Translations under genes and position numbers: made by a program | Notes under the pieces: generated by a model | The model's database searches: none | What the model saw: only the letters and a program-made list of their open reading frames with translations | What the model was told of the DNA's origin: nothing | Shown here: one piece after another, positions 47,561 through 56,000 of the stretch | Position numbering within the stretch: the stretch's first letter is position 1 | How the letters are laid out: each line of letters begins with the position of its first letter | Source: Saccharibacillus nicotianae | GTDB taxonomy: Bacteria; Bacillota; Bacilli; Paenibacillales; Paenibacillaceae | Assembly (NCBI RefSeq): GCF_042681745.1 | Contig: NZ_JBHUGF010000010.1 | Coordinates: 1,674,001-1,738,000 of the forward strand | DNA: 64,000 nt | Direction of reading: 5' to 3'

Positions 47561-48046
47561 ATGAATTTAAAAGCCGCAACAGAGCAGGATGCGAGCTTTT
47601 TGTTTACATTATTTGAAGCACAGAAAACAGCAGAATTAGGCTTAGATAATGTAGATATTCACTTTAAAAACAGTATTATCTCTATGCAATGGAATTCTAA
47701 AAATCAAAGTTATCTTCATCGCTTTCCTGATCTTCAAACATTTGTTATTTTATATGAAGAACAAGCTGTAGGTTCTTGCATGATCCATTACACACCTCAA
47801 GAAATACACATGATTGATATTCTTATCTCCTCATCTTTCCGTAATCTTAGTATTGGTACACTCCTTTTCAAACAATTACAACTAGAAGCACAACAACAAA
47901 AGATTCCTCTTCGTTTACAAGTAGCTATTGGTAATCCAGCACAACGTTTATACGAACGGTTAGGATTTAACATTTATCAATCTGATCAAGTTTATCTATC
48001 TATGGAATGGATACCGTCTTCTTCTCAATCAACTATATCTTGCTAA
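47561..48046 (+). CDS. GNAT-family N-acetyltransferase
   Basis: 161 aa. The acetyl-CoA fold is seen in MIDILISSSFRNLSIGTLLF followed by KQLQLEAQQQKIPLRLQVAI and NPAQRLYERLGFNIYQ. The pyrophosphate loop is atypical (RNLSIGT where the consensus is Q/RxxGxG/A), so activity needs proof. It is the first gene of a five-gene cluster with three tail-collar proteins, only 23 bp upstream of the next start, so a role in modifying those proteins or the divergent giant surface protein is possible (inference). Ribosome site AAAGGAGAG. Confidence 0.85.
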   Translation: MNLKAATEQDASFLFTLFEAQKTAELGLDNVDIHFKNSIISMQWNSKNQSYLHRFPDLQTFVILYEEQAVGSCMIHYTPQEIHMIDILISSSFRNLSIGTLLFKQLQLEAQQQKIPLRLQVAIGNPAQRLYERLGFNIYQSDQVYLSMEWIPSSSQSTISC

Positions 48047-48069
48047 TCTAAATGCTAGGAGTGAATACG

Positions 48070-48588
48070 ATGAGTGAAGCTTTCGTAGGTGAAATTCGAA
48101 TGTTTTCTGGCAATTATGCACCTGAAAATTGGGCTTTTTGCGATGGACAATTACTTAGTATCAATGACTATCAAGCTTTATTTACATTATTAGGAACAAC
48201 TTATGGTGGAAATGGACAGACTAATTTTGCTGTGCCTGATTTACGTGGTCGTGTCCCTATTCATATTGGAACAAATGCTGGTACTACCTACACTTTAGGA
48301 CAAAAATTAGGCTCAGAAACAAATACTCTACAAACGAGTGAATTACCCGCACATACTCACTCCGTCAAAGCTACATCAGATACGGCTACTGTCAATACGC
48401 CTGCAAATAATACATGGGCTTCAACAGCAACCAATCTCTACTCTAATGTCACGACAACTGATTTAACCCCTATGGATTCAACAGTAGTCTCTAATAGCGG
48501 CGGTAGTCAACCACATAATAATATGATGCCGTCTCTCACTATTTCATTCATTATCAGTTTATTCGGAACTTATCCACCAAGACCCTAA
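48070..48588 (+). CDS. tail-collar (Mdp-type) protein 1
   Basis: 172 aa from the ATG at 48070 (site TAGGAGTG); the frame opens at 48052. Phage tail-collar fold: AFVGEIRMFSGNYAPENWAF, then CDGQLLSINDYQALFTLLGT, FAVPDLRGRVPIH, and the conserved ending GGSQPHNNMMPSLTISFIIS. These proteins resemble the so-called microcystin-dependent proteins and tail-fibre tips. No other phage gene is nearby. It has no signal peptide. First of three tandem paralogues. Confidence 0.9.
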   Translation: MSEAFVGEIRMFSGNYAPENWAFCDGQLLSINDYQALFTLLGTTYGGNGQTNFAVPDLRGRVPIHIGTNAGTTYTLGQKLGSETNTLQTSELPAHTHSVKATSDTATVNTPANNTWASTATNLYSNVTTTDLTPMDSTVVSNSGGSQPHNNMMPSLTISFIISLFGTYPPRP

Positions 48589-48614
48589 TTCACTATTTTG
48601 AGGAGGATTATGCT

Positions 48615-49133
48615 ATGGAACCATTTTTAGGTGAACTTCGAATATTTCCTTATGGTTTTATTCCTAAAGGATGGCTAGCTTGTAATGGACAAATATTATC
48701 TATCAATCAGAATGCTGCTCTAGCTTCATTATTGGGACAAACATATGGCGGAGATGGAAAAACAACATTCGGTCTACCTAATTTACAAGGACAAGTTCCA
48801 CTCGGCACAGGCATGGCAGCATCTACAAAAACATATACATTAGGACAAAAAGCTGGCGAAGCCAATCATTCACTCACTATTAATGAAATGCCTCAACATA
48901 ATCATAATGTAAATGCATCTTCTGCGACAGCCTCTTCCAAAACACCAACAAATAATGCTTGGTCAGCACCAGCACCAAATACTTACAAACCTTCTGCAGG
49001 TGCAACACCCGTAACACTACCACCTAATGCTCTTAGTGACGCAGGAACAGGAACAGGTCATAACAATATGCAACCTTTTTTGGCATTGACCATCTGTATT
49101 GCCACTACCGGACTTTATCCTCCTCGTCCTTAA
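48615..49133 (+). CDS. tail-collar (Mdp-type) protein 2
   Basis: 172 aa. Same plan as its neighbours: PFLGELRIFPYGFIPKGWLA, CNGQILSINQNAALASLLGQ, FGLPNLQGQVPLGTG, ending GHNNMQPFLALTICIATTGL. It begins 26 bp after the first paralogue, with AGGAGGATTATGCT as ribosome site. Sequence divergence between paralogues is highest in the middle (residues ~90-140), where the Ala/Ser/Thr/Pro-rich loop lies, and suggests different tip specificities. Confidence 0.9.
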   Translation: MEPFLGELRIFPYGFIPKGWLACNGQILSINQNAALASLLGQTYGGDGKTTFGLPNLQGQVPLGTGMAASTKTYTLGQKAGEANHSLTINEMPQHNHNVNASSATASSKTPTNNAWSAPAPNTYKPSAGATPVTLPPNALSDAGTGTGHNNMQPFLALTICIATTGLYPPRP

Positions 49134-49204
49134 CATCGATATAACGTTTAATATGTATACGTTTAGCAAAAGCAATCATTATATTATTAATGGAGGTATT
49201 TACT

Positions 49205-49753
49205 ATGGCTGATCCATTTACAGGAGAAATTCGAATGTTTGCTGGAAATTTCGCACCACAAGACTGGCTTTTTTGTCAGGGACAAGAAGTTAGTATACTG
49301 GCTTATCAAGCACTATATAGTATTATAGGCAATAATTATGGTGTAAGCAGTAGCCAAAATACTTTTAAATTACCAAATTTGCAAGGCAATGTTCCTATGC
49401 ATCAAGGTACAGGTGCTAATCCAACACTGACTCCTCGTGCTATTGGTAGCACAGTAGGTACTGAAACAGTAACATTATCAACTCTACAAATGCCTATTCA
49501 TAATCATATTCCACAAGCAAAAGCTATTCCAGGCAATACTACTTCTCCAAGTAATGCTCTTTGGTCGCAATCTCCAAAAGTAGGCCCTTCTCAATCACAA
49601 ATTAATCTATACGGTGTACCTAATTCTACAGTTCCTATGGATCCACTTATGGTACAATATGCAGGTGGCGGTCAACCTCACAATAATATGCAACCTTTTT
49701 TAGCACTCAACTTTATTATCTGTTGTATTGGAGAGTATCCTCTTAAACCTTAA
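49205..49753 (+). CDS. tail-collar (Mdp-type) protein 3
   Basis: 182 aa from the ATG at 49205 (site GGAGGTATTTACT); the frame opens at 49190. Motifs ADPFTGEIRMFAGNFAPQDW, LFCQGQEVSILAYQALYSII, FKLPNLQGNVPMHQ and GGGQPHNNMQPFLALNFIIC. It is ~10 residues longer than its two paralogues and has a slightly extended strand region (SSSQNTFKLPN). Separated from protein 2 by 71 bp; same strand. Confidence 0.9.
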   Translation: MADPFTGEIRMFAGNFAPQDWLFCQGQEVSILAYQALYSIIGNNYGVSSSQNTFKLPNLQGNVPMHQGTGANPTLTPRAIGSTVGTETVTLSTLQMPIHNHIPQAKAIPGNTTSPSNALWSQSPKVGPSQSQINLYGVPNSTVPMDPLMVQYAGGGQPHNNMQPFLALNFIICCIGEYPLKP

Positions 49754-49784
49754 GACTTAACTACTAGAAAGGAATTGGCACACT

Positions 49785-50108
49785 ATGACTATTCGTTCTA
49801 CAGAAACGATTCCTGTCTATTTAGACACATTGCAATTGAACGCTTTACAGTTCCAGCATGAACAAGTCAGTCACTCTCTTCAAGAAAAGAGTCGTCACCT
49901 GATTACGTTGGACTTTGTGATTACTGGCAATCAAGAGTATCATGATGTCACTTCCCATTTATACGGGCAGACGTTTGATGTTAAAGTGCCTTCTCACGAT
50001 CTTCATTTCAAAGGAAGTATTCATAACTATTCCACTTCTGTACCAAAGCTGACTACAGAAGAAGATACCGTTAATGTTCATTTGGAGCTTATTGAGATTC
50101 AAGAATAA
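49785..50108 (+). CDS. DUF3219 (YkvR-like) small protein
   Basis: 107 aa. The stretch YHDVTSHLYGQTFDVKVPSH, then DLHFKGSIHNYSTSVPKLT resembles Bacillus YkvR (DUF3219), whose function is unknown; this is from memory and needs a profile search. It starts 31 bp after the third collar gene with site AAAGGAATTGGCACACT, and the cluster ends with a terminator just after it, so it is likely the last gene of the operon. Confidence 0.65.
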   Translation: MTIRSTETIPVYLDTLQLNALQFQHEQVSHSLQEKSRHLITLDFVITGNQEYHDVTSHLYGQTFDVKVPSHDLHFKGSIHNYSTSVPKLTTEEDTVNVHLELIEIQE

Positions 50109-50604
50109 TCTCCACGCTATAGTCTTTCTATCAAAAGCCTTTATAAGAATTGAAGTGCTTGCAGACTTCGGTGAACTTATAAAGGTTTTTTTGCGTTGAA
50201 TTTATGATCTTTTCTATATGTAGAAACTATCTTATTTGGATCTATAATTAAGATTTCTAAAATTATTTTGAAAAATATCATTAAAATGTGAAACTTTTTA
50301 CGTGTAGGTTACGTATTATATAGTATACCTAATCAAATTGTTTCAATTTTGGCTAAAATTCATTATTCTCATGGAAAACAGAGAATGTTTTTCACCTTTA
50401 TGTCTGTTTTTCGTCTAATTGCGACAATTGACATAGACTTCTCATGGTGTTGTTCATCGGTTATTCATATTATAATGGTATAGTTACGAAAGATAAGAGC
50501 GTGTAGGAAAATAATTGAATTGAGAAGCTGTTCATTATTTATAACTGACAATAACTTACTTTCAGCAAAAATACACATGTATTTCAGAGAGGATCTAAAT
50601 TATT
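50109..50604. other. terminator and promoter region of the secreted glycosidase-like gene
   Basis: 496 bp. The terminator of the collar cluster lies at 50134-50192. A TATAAT at 50471-50476 with TTGTTC 15 bp upstream is a possible promoter for the next gene, implying a leader of about 120 nt. Nothing else was recognised. Confidence 0.45.
50134..50192 (+). terminator. terminator of the tail-collar cluster
   Basis: AAAAgCCTTTATAAG / CTTATAAAGGTTTT outer stem with one bulge, inner GAAGT / ACTTC helix, then T7. Confidence 0.85.
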
Positions 50605-51780
50605 ATGAAAAAAATTACTTATTCTTTATCTGCTGCTTTATTAGCTCTTACAATTATTCCTTGGCAAGCATCTACAGCTAGTGCTGAAGAAGCTGTCGCT
50701 CCTGTGACTCCTTTTACAACTGAAATTACTGTACAAACTGAAGCTAACTTCACGAATGCAGCAACAGTGGATAGTTTTATCAAACAAGCGGTTCGTAATC
50801 ATGTATCTGTGATCAACATGACAGTTAAACAAGATAGCGATGTGAATGGATCATCTGGTTATGCTTTCTATAATAGTGAATTGGTTAAAGAAGCTACTGG
50901 ATTTACAGAATTTAATGCGCTAGCTGATGTGATTGACGAAGCTCACCAATACGGCATCAAAGTCAATGCGGTTGTTCCACAATTCCAAGATAAAGCTGCT
51001 ATAGACAAAAACTCATCTTGGCAAATGCGTACGATCAATGATAAAGGAAGAGTTTCCGCTTACACAGGTATGAACGGAAGTACGTACTATGTAAATCCTT
51101 TTGAACCTGATGTACAAACGTATGAACGTTCTATTATCAAAGAAGTGGTAACCAACTATAATGTAGATGGCGTTGTATTAAGCGGTCTTGATTTTGATAC
51201 AGATCGTGTAGATATGAATACTTCTACTCGTAACGCATTCCAATCTGCGAATGGATTCGATCCAGACACGATTGATTTTACGAAAAATAACAGTAACAAA
51301 TTAAACACTTGGAACACTTGGAAAGCAGAACAACTAGCGACTTATGTAAAAAATGTTAACGAAGATATCGCAACGATCAAACCTGATCTAGCACTTGGTG
51401 TATTCACTGTATCTCCTACATTAACAGGTACAAGCCAAGATATTTCATTATTTAAAGATAGTGTAGACTTTATTCTTCCTATCGCTGATTTCCAAACATT
51501 AGGTTACTCTGCTGATTGGGTATATAGCGATAATGGTATTTTGAAAGCTACAGAAGCTAAATTAGCTACAACATCTGCAACTACAAAAACAACTACTGAA
51601 GAAAAAGTGACACCAGCTCTTATTCCTTCGTTCAATGTTGAATTGAATACAGCTAATGTACAAAATATTTATAGTGGTATTCGTACAAGCACTCCAAACG
51701 TTACTTCTATCAACTACGCAGTAAAAGGTCAATGGACTGACGCTATGTTCAGTAATGTTGGTGTTCGTAATACGTACTAA
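50605..51780 (+). CDS. secreted glycosyl-hydrolase-like protein (GHL10 type)
   Basis: 391 aa. Signal peptide to ~residue 27 (ASA). The body looks like a TIM barrel of the GHL10/PF02638 type: AVRNHVSVINMTVKQD, VIDEAHQYGIKVNAVVPQF, YYVNPFEPDVQTYERSIIKE, NYNVDGVVLSGLDFDTDR, IKPDLALGVFTVSP. Such proteins act on, or bind, wall or extracellular polysaccharide; catalytic residues cannot be assigned with certainty. Single gene with its own promoter and terminator. Confidence 0.75.
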   Translation: MKKITYSLSAALLALTIIPWQASTASAEEAVAPVTPFTTEITVQTEANFTNAATVDSFIKQAVRNHVSVINMTVKQDSDVNGSSGYAFYNSELVKEATGFTEFNALADVIDEAHQYGIKVNAVVPQFQDKAAIDKNSSWQMRTINDKGRVSAYTGMNGSTYYVNPFEPDVQTYERSIIKEVVTNYNVDGVVLSGLDFDTDRVDMNTSTRNAFQSANGFDPDTIDFTKNNSNKLNTWNTWKAEQLATYVKNVNEDIATIKPDLALGVFTVSPTLTGTSQDISLFKDSVDFILPIADFQTLGYSADWVYSDNGILKATEAKLATTSATTKTTTEEKVTPALIPSFNVELNTANVQNIYSGIRTSTPNVTSINYAVKGQWTDAMFSNVGVRNTY

Positions 51781-51816
51781 GTTATACTTCTAAATACAAT
51801 CTTATACAAATAAATG

Positions 51817-51846
51817 AACTCCCTTCTACGGATAGGGAGTTTTTTT
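51817..51846 (+). terminator. intrinsic terminator
   Basis: AACTCCCT / AGGGAGTT stem, 9-nt loop, T7 run, after the glycosidase-like gene. Confidence 0.9.
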
Positions 51847-52034
51847 CTGCTCTTTTGGTGTTATTTACTTTTTACATGTATAATTTTTGACTGTTTGATA
51901 AAAAGTACTGTACTATTTGTATGGACGAGTAAATATATGGAAAATAGTTATTTAACTATACATAATTATTATTCATGTACACAACAATGAATATACGCAA
52001 AAGGATCAAAACGAAGAATATGGAGGAAAAGAAT

Positions 52035-52949
52035 ATGAAAACAAGAACCAAAAAACGTGTCGTTATTGGTCTGATTTGTATTATTGCTGGTATTATTGGC
52101 TTAAACGCTAATCATCTAGGATTAGGCGGCAAGCCAGATTCAATCGTACATAAACAGATGTGGGAATTACCTGTAGGTCAATTGAAAACATTACATATTA
52201 ACTCGGCTTATGATGTTCAGGTGGATTTTGTAGCAAGTACAAATGGTAAGGATACTGTTCAATTTGAAGGTAAGCTAGATCGACCGATCTTGAAGCAACT
52301 GCAACAAACTACCATTCAGAACAACTCGCTCAATCTTTCTTTAGAAGAAGCTACTTCTGGATTTCACTTCTTTCAGTGGGATATCACTCCTGCTATTCAA
52401 CATATCACAGTTGCTTTAACCGATCCTGCTCAATTACAACAATTCAATATGGAAGTCTCTTCTGCTCATACGACACTCAAAAATGTAGAAGCTACTAACA
52501 TACAACTTCAGACCAGTTCAGGCGATGTCAAAGCTTATGATTTAAAAGGAAAAACACAATTAAGTACGTCTTCAGGCGATATTCGCTTAGAGCACTGGAA
52601 GGGTTCTACTTTAGATTTATCATCAGGCTCTGGCGAAATTTACGCTCAGCGCTTGGATGGAGATGTCAATACGACAGCCAGTTCAGGCGATATTGAAATT
52701 CAGCAATTAGGTGGCGAAGGTCATATTGATTCGCAATCAGGTGATATATTAATCACTCTTCAAAAAGGAGCACGTAATATAGAAGCTTCTGCTCAATCAG
52801 GTGATATTGAGATTCATACCAATAATCAATTTGAAGGTTCTTATGAAGCACATACCAACTCGGGCGATGTTGAAGTTCCACCAAATCGTACAAACAGTTC
52901 GTATATCATCAAAGCAAATACTTCTTCTGGTGATATTGAGATTCAGTAA
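52035..52949 (+). CDS. DUF4097 membrane-anchored beta-solenoid protein
   Basis: 304 aa from the ATG at 52035 (site TGGAGGAAAAGAAT), not 51975. One N-terminal membrane segment (VVIGLICIIAGIIGL), then a repetitive region with SSGD(I/V) about every 18-20 residues (SSGDVKAYDL, SSGDIRLEHW, SSGDIEIQQL, QSGDIEIHTN, SSGDIEIQ at the end). This is the DUF4097/LiaG-like solenoid found on the outer face of Bacillota membranes. Role unknown, often linked to envelope stress. No two-component genes adjoin it here. Confidence 0.85.
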   Translation: MKTRTKKRVVIGLICIIAGIIGLNANHLGLGGKPDSIVHKQMWELPVGQLKTLHINSAYDVQVDFVASTNGKDTVQFEGKLDRPILKQLQQTTIQNNSLNLSLEEATSGFHFFQWDITPAIQHITVALTDPAQLQQFNMEVSSAHTTLKNVEATNIQLQTSSGDVKAYDLKGKTQLSTSSGDIRLEHWKGSTLDLSSGSGEIYAQRLDGDVNTTASSGDIEIQQLGGEGHIDSQSGDILITLQKGARNIEASAQSGDIEIHTNNQFEGSYEAHTNSGDVEVPPNRTNSSYIIKANTSSGDIEIQ

Positions 52950-53022
52950 GTAGCAATTATTATAATAGATAAATGATTGGAAAATTAGTTATATACGTAT
53001 TTATCTGTATTTATCTCTGCTG

Positions 53023-55365
53023 TTAAGTTTCTCGATCTGCGACCACCAGAATATCCATATTGCGTGCATGTCGTAATACTTTTTTTAATAACGAATCTCT
53101 GCCCCATCTTTTCCAAGGTGGGGTACTTGTCTGTCCAAGAATCATTTGTGTGGCATGATACGATTGAGCTTCTTCTACAATAGACTGGGCTAGACGTTGA
53201 CGTAGCGGTTGATATCGAATCTCAAATTCCCCGCCTAGACGTACTGTTAAATGATGCAATTTATCTGCTTTGTCTGCTATTGCACCTGCCAGTGAGAACT
53301 CGCTACCCAGATGAATATAGGAAACAATTAATTTAGCTTTGAGCCGATAAGCAATACGGAACCCTCGCCGAATTAGACGCTCTGCTTCATGATCTAATTT
53401 GACACCTACAAAAATAATTTCTTCTCTTTGCCAGGGTCCACGTAATGAATCTTTGCGTTCCCACGATTCTAATCGTTCATCTACATCATCTGCTACTTCT
53501 CGCAGAGCCAATTCACGCAATGCGATTAGATTTCCCATTTTAAAAAAGTTACTTAGTGCTTGTTCAACTTTGGATGCGGCGTAAATCTTGCCTTCTTGCA
53601 GTCGCTGGCGTAACGTCTGTGGTGTCACATCAATCAACTCCACTTCATCAGCCAAATGCAAAATTGAATCCGGTACCGTCTCCCTTACACGAATCCCTGT
53701 GATTTGTTCAACTGCATCGTTCAGACTTTCTAGATGCTGAATATTTACAGTAGAAATTACAGATATCCCTGCTGCTAGTAACTCTGTAATATCTTCATAT
53801 CGTTTGCTATTACGACTCCCCGGTACATTGGTATGAGCCAGTTCGTCTACTAACACCACTTCTGGATTACGTTTGATGATTTGCTCTACATCCAATTCTT
53901 CTAAATGATGATCACCGTATTTGATGATTTGTCTGGAAAGTAAAGGCAAAGATGCTGCTTGATCTGCGGTTTCTTGCCGTCCATGCGTTTCAAGTAATCC
54001 AATCACTACATCGATCCCTTGACGGCGTAGTTCATTACCTTCCCGTAACATAGTGTACGTTTTGCCTACTCCTGGCGCAGCTCCTACATAGACTTTGAAT
54101 GTTCCCTGCCGAATATGATCGATTTGACGAGCAATTTCTTCTGAAGGTAAACGGCGATAGGAGTCTTCTTTTTTGATAGGAGGTACTTTGGTTGTTTTGG
54201 CAGGTAAAATACGTTCGCCTTCTTGCTCGGCACGATCTGCCATCAAAAAAATATCAATATCGCGTGTCATTAACAATACTCCATTAATCACAGAGCGATT
54301 GATCCATTCTTGCCAGCGATTTTGACGTGAATGTCCTAACACAATTCGTGTAACCTGATGTTCTTTCGCATAACGAACAACCTGTCTTGGTAATCTACGC
54401 TTGGAGATCATCGCAACTTCTTCAAATACTCCTCCTACTTGTGTAGATAACTCGCGAATAGAACGTTTGAATGTTTCTTCTTCTCGATTGAGTTTGCGTG
54501 CTTTATTTTGAAAAGAAACGACTAACAAGTCTCCACTTAATCGCCGGGCAATCTGTTGTCCGCGCCGAATATAAATGGATCCATTCCAGTGATACTGTAC
54601 AGACACCATAATTCGCTCTGCTGTTCCTGTCGGTCCGGTAAGCCCTTGTTCTGCACGATGCTTTTCGAGTGTTCCGCCAACCCCTTCAGCGACTGTACGT
54701 AATGCCAACTCACGCAATACCGCTAGATTTCCACGTTCAAAAAAAGCACGATCACTGCTATTATCCAAAAGACCCGCAGAATAACGTTGCAAAATCACTT
54801 CTGGTGTAACATCAATTAATCGAACTTCATCTGCTTGATGTAGCGTATCCGAAGGTACAGTACATTCAACTTCACGACCGATATATTGTTGCGCCAATTG
54901 AGCAGAACCTTCTAGCTCATAGACATTGACAGTAACCATTACACTGATTCCATGTTCCAATAAATAACGAATATCTTCCCAGCGTGTCCGGTGCTGTGCT
55001 TCAGGTCGATTGATATGAGCAAGATGATCGACTAATACCACTTCTGGATTGCGCTCAATAATTTTTTCCAGATTCAGGTCTTTTTGTTCCCATGTCTGTC
55101 CTTGCTTATCTTCTTTAAGCCAATGAATACTCGGGATGCGTTCTAGATCGCCTAATTGTTGCATCGTTTCCGGGCGTTGTAATGTAGATACTGCACATAT
55201 CACCACATCAATCCCTTCTTGACGGAGCATCTGACCATCACGAAGCATATGGTACGTTTTACCGGAGCCACTTACGGCTCCGATATATACCTTCAAACGT
55301 CCTTGCTTTAATTTGGTGATCATTTGTAACAATTCTTCAGGCGTTTTACGACGAAACGTACTCAT
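53023..55365 (-). CDS. kdpD: tandem-duplicated KdpD sensor module without kinase
   Basis: 780 aa made of two fused KdpD N-terminal halves (residues ~8-378 and ~404-780), each a KdpD ATP-binding domain followed by a USP-like domain. Copy 2 has intact motifs (GAAPGVGKT at 428-436, VDELAHTNVPG). Copy 1 is altered (GAVSGSGKT at 29-37, VDHLAHINRP). No membrane segments, DHp or HATPase domain follow. KdpD USP domains bind c-di-AMP in some Bacillota, so the protein is inferred to sense it and act on KdpFABC. It overlaps kdpC by ATGA, so translation is coupled. Confidence 0.9.
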   Translation of the reverse strand: MSTFRRKTPEELLQMITKLKQGRLKVYIGAVSGSGKTYHMLRDGQMLRQEGIDVVICAVSTLQRPETMQQLGDLERIPSIHWLKEDKQGQTWEQKDLNLEKIIERNPEVVLVDHLAHINRPEAQHRTRWEDIRYLLEHGISVMVTVNVYELEGSAQLAQQYIGREVECTVPSDTLHQADEVRLIDVTPEVILQRYSAGLLDNSSDRAFFERGNLAVLRELALRTVAEGVGGTLEKHRAEQGLTGPTGTAERIMVSVQYHWNGSIYIRRGQQIARRLSGDLLVVSFQNKARKLNREEETFKRSIRELSTQVGGVFEEVAMISKRRLPRQVVRYAKEHQVTRIVLGHSRQNRWQEWINRSVINGVLLMTRDIDIFLMADRAEQEGERILPAKTTKVPPIKKEDSYRRLPSEEIARQIDHIRQGTFKVYVGAAPGVGKTYTMLREGNELRRQGIDVVIGLLETHGRQETADQAASLPLLSRQIIKYGDHHLEELDVEQIIKRNPEVVLVDELAHTNVPGSRNSKRYEDITELLAAGISVISTVNIQHLESLNDAVEQITGIRVRETVPDSILHLADEVELIDVTPQTLRQRLQEGKIYAASKVEQALSNFFKMGNLIALRELALREVADDVDERLESWERKDSLRGPWQREEIIFVGVKLDHEAERLIRRGFRIAYRLKAKLIVSYIHLGSEFSLAGAIADKADKLHHLTVRLGGEFEIRYQPLRQRLAQSIVEEAQSYHATQMILGQTSTPPWKRWGRDSLLKKVLRHARNMDILVVADRET

Positions 55366-55937
55366 GATTGAGACAACTCTTTTTGAAGAGCCATATTCAA
55401 TTTTAGTACATTAACAGCCGGTTCACCGAATATTCCTAATTGTCTGGATATTGTATTTTGTTGCACCAATGTTTGAAGCTGCTCTGCGGATACCCCGGTC
55501 AGATTACTGATTCTTGGTATTTGGGCAGTTGCTGCTTCAGGGCTGATATCAGGATCAAGTCCTGAGCCTGAATTGGTAATAAGATCAACAGGTAACGATG
55601 ATACAGGAACGTCTGGATTTTGCTTTTGCCATGTGCTGACAGATTCTTGTAGACGTTTCAACAATTCTGGATTGGATGGAGCAAAGTTCGGCGATCCTGA
55701 TCCATTTGCGTTGTAATCTATACTCGATATCCGTCCTTGAAAATATTGAGGTTCAGTAAATGCTTGTCCTACTAACTCTGAACCCACAACCTGATGATTA
55801 CTATTATAAATAAGACTTCCATCTGCTTGCTTGGACATAAAAGCTTGTGCAATTCCTGTGACTGCTAGTTGATAGATAACACAGCAGAGCAGAAATAATA
55901 TCGCGCTTGTTCGCAAAGTGATCCATACCATTTTCAT
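55362..55937 (-). CDS. kdpC: potassium-transporting ATPase subunit C
   Basis: 191 aa. One N-terminal membrane segment (SAILFLLCCVIYQLAVTGIA), then the KdpC ectodomain with GSELVGQAFTEPQYFQGR, NGSGSPNFAPSNPELL, DLITNSGSGLDPDISPEAA and RISNLTGVS. KdpC stabilises the KdpFABC complex between KdpA and KdpB. The gene lies 63 bp after kdpB and overlaps the next gene by 4 bp. Confidence 0.95.
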   Translation of the reverse strand: MKMVWITLRTSAILFLLCCVIYQLAVTGIAQAFMSKQADGSLIYNSNHQVVGSELVGQAFTEPQYFQGRISSIDYNANGSGSPNFAPSNPELLKRLQESVSTWQKQNPDVPVSSLPVDLITNSGSGLDPDISPEAATAQIPRISNLTGVSAEQLQTLVQQNTISRQLGIFGEPAVNVLKLNMALQKELSQS

Positions 55938-56000
55938 ACCTGTTCTTTCCCTTCGGTTCTGAGTAGTAACGTATTCGCATTTATAGACATCATTTCGCTC

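Noticed and set aside
48070..49753. Prophage remnant
   Set aside because: Only collar-domain genes are present; no integrase, capsid, terminase, lysis gene or attachment repeats were seen.
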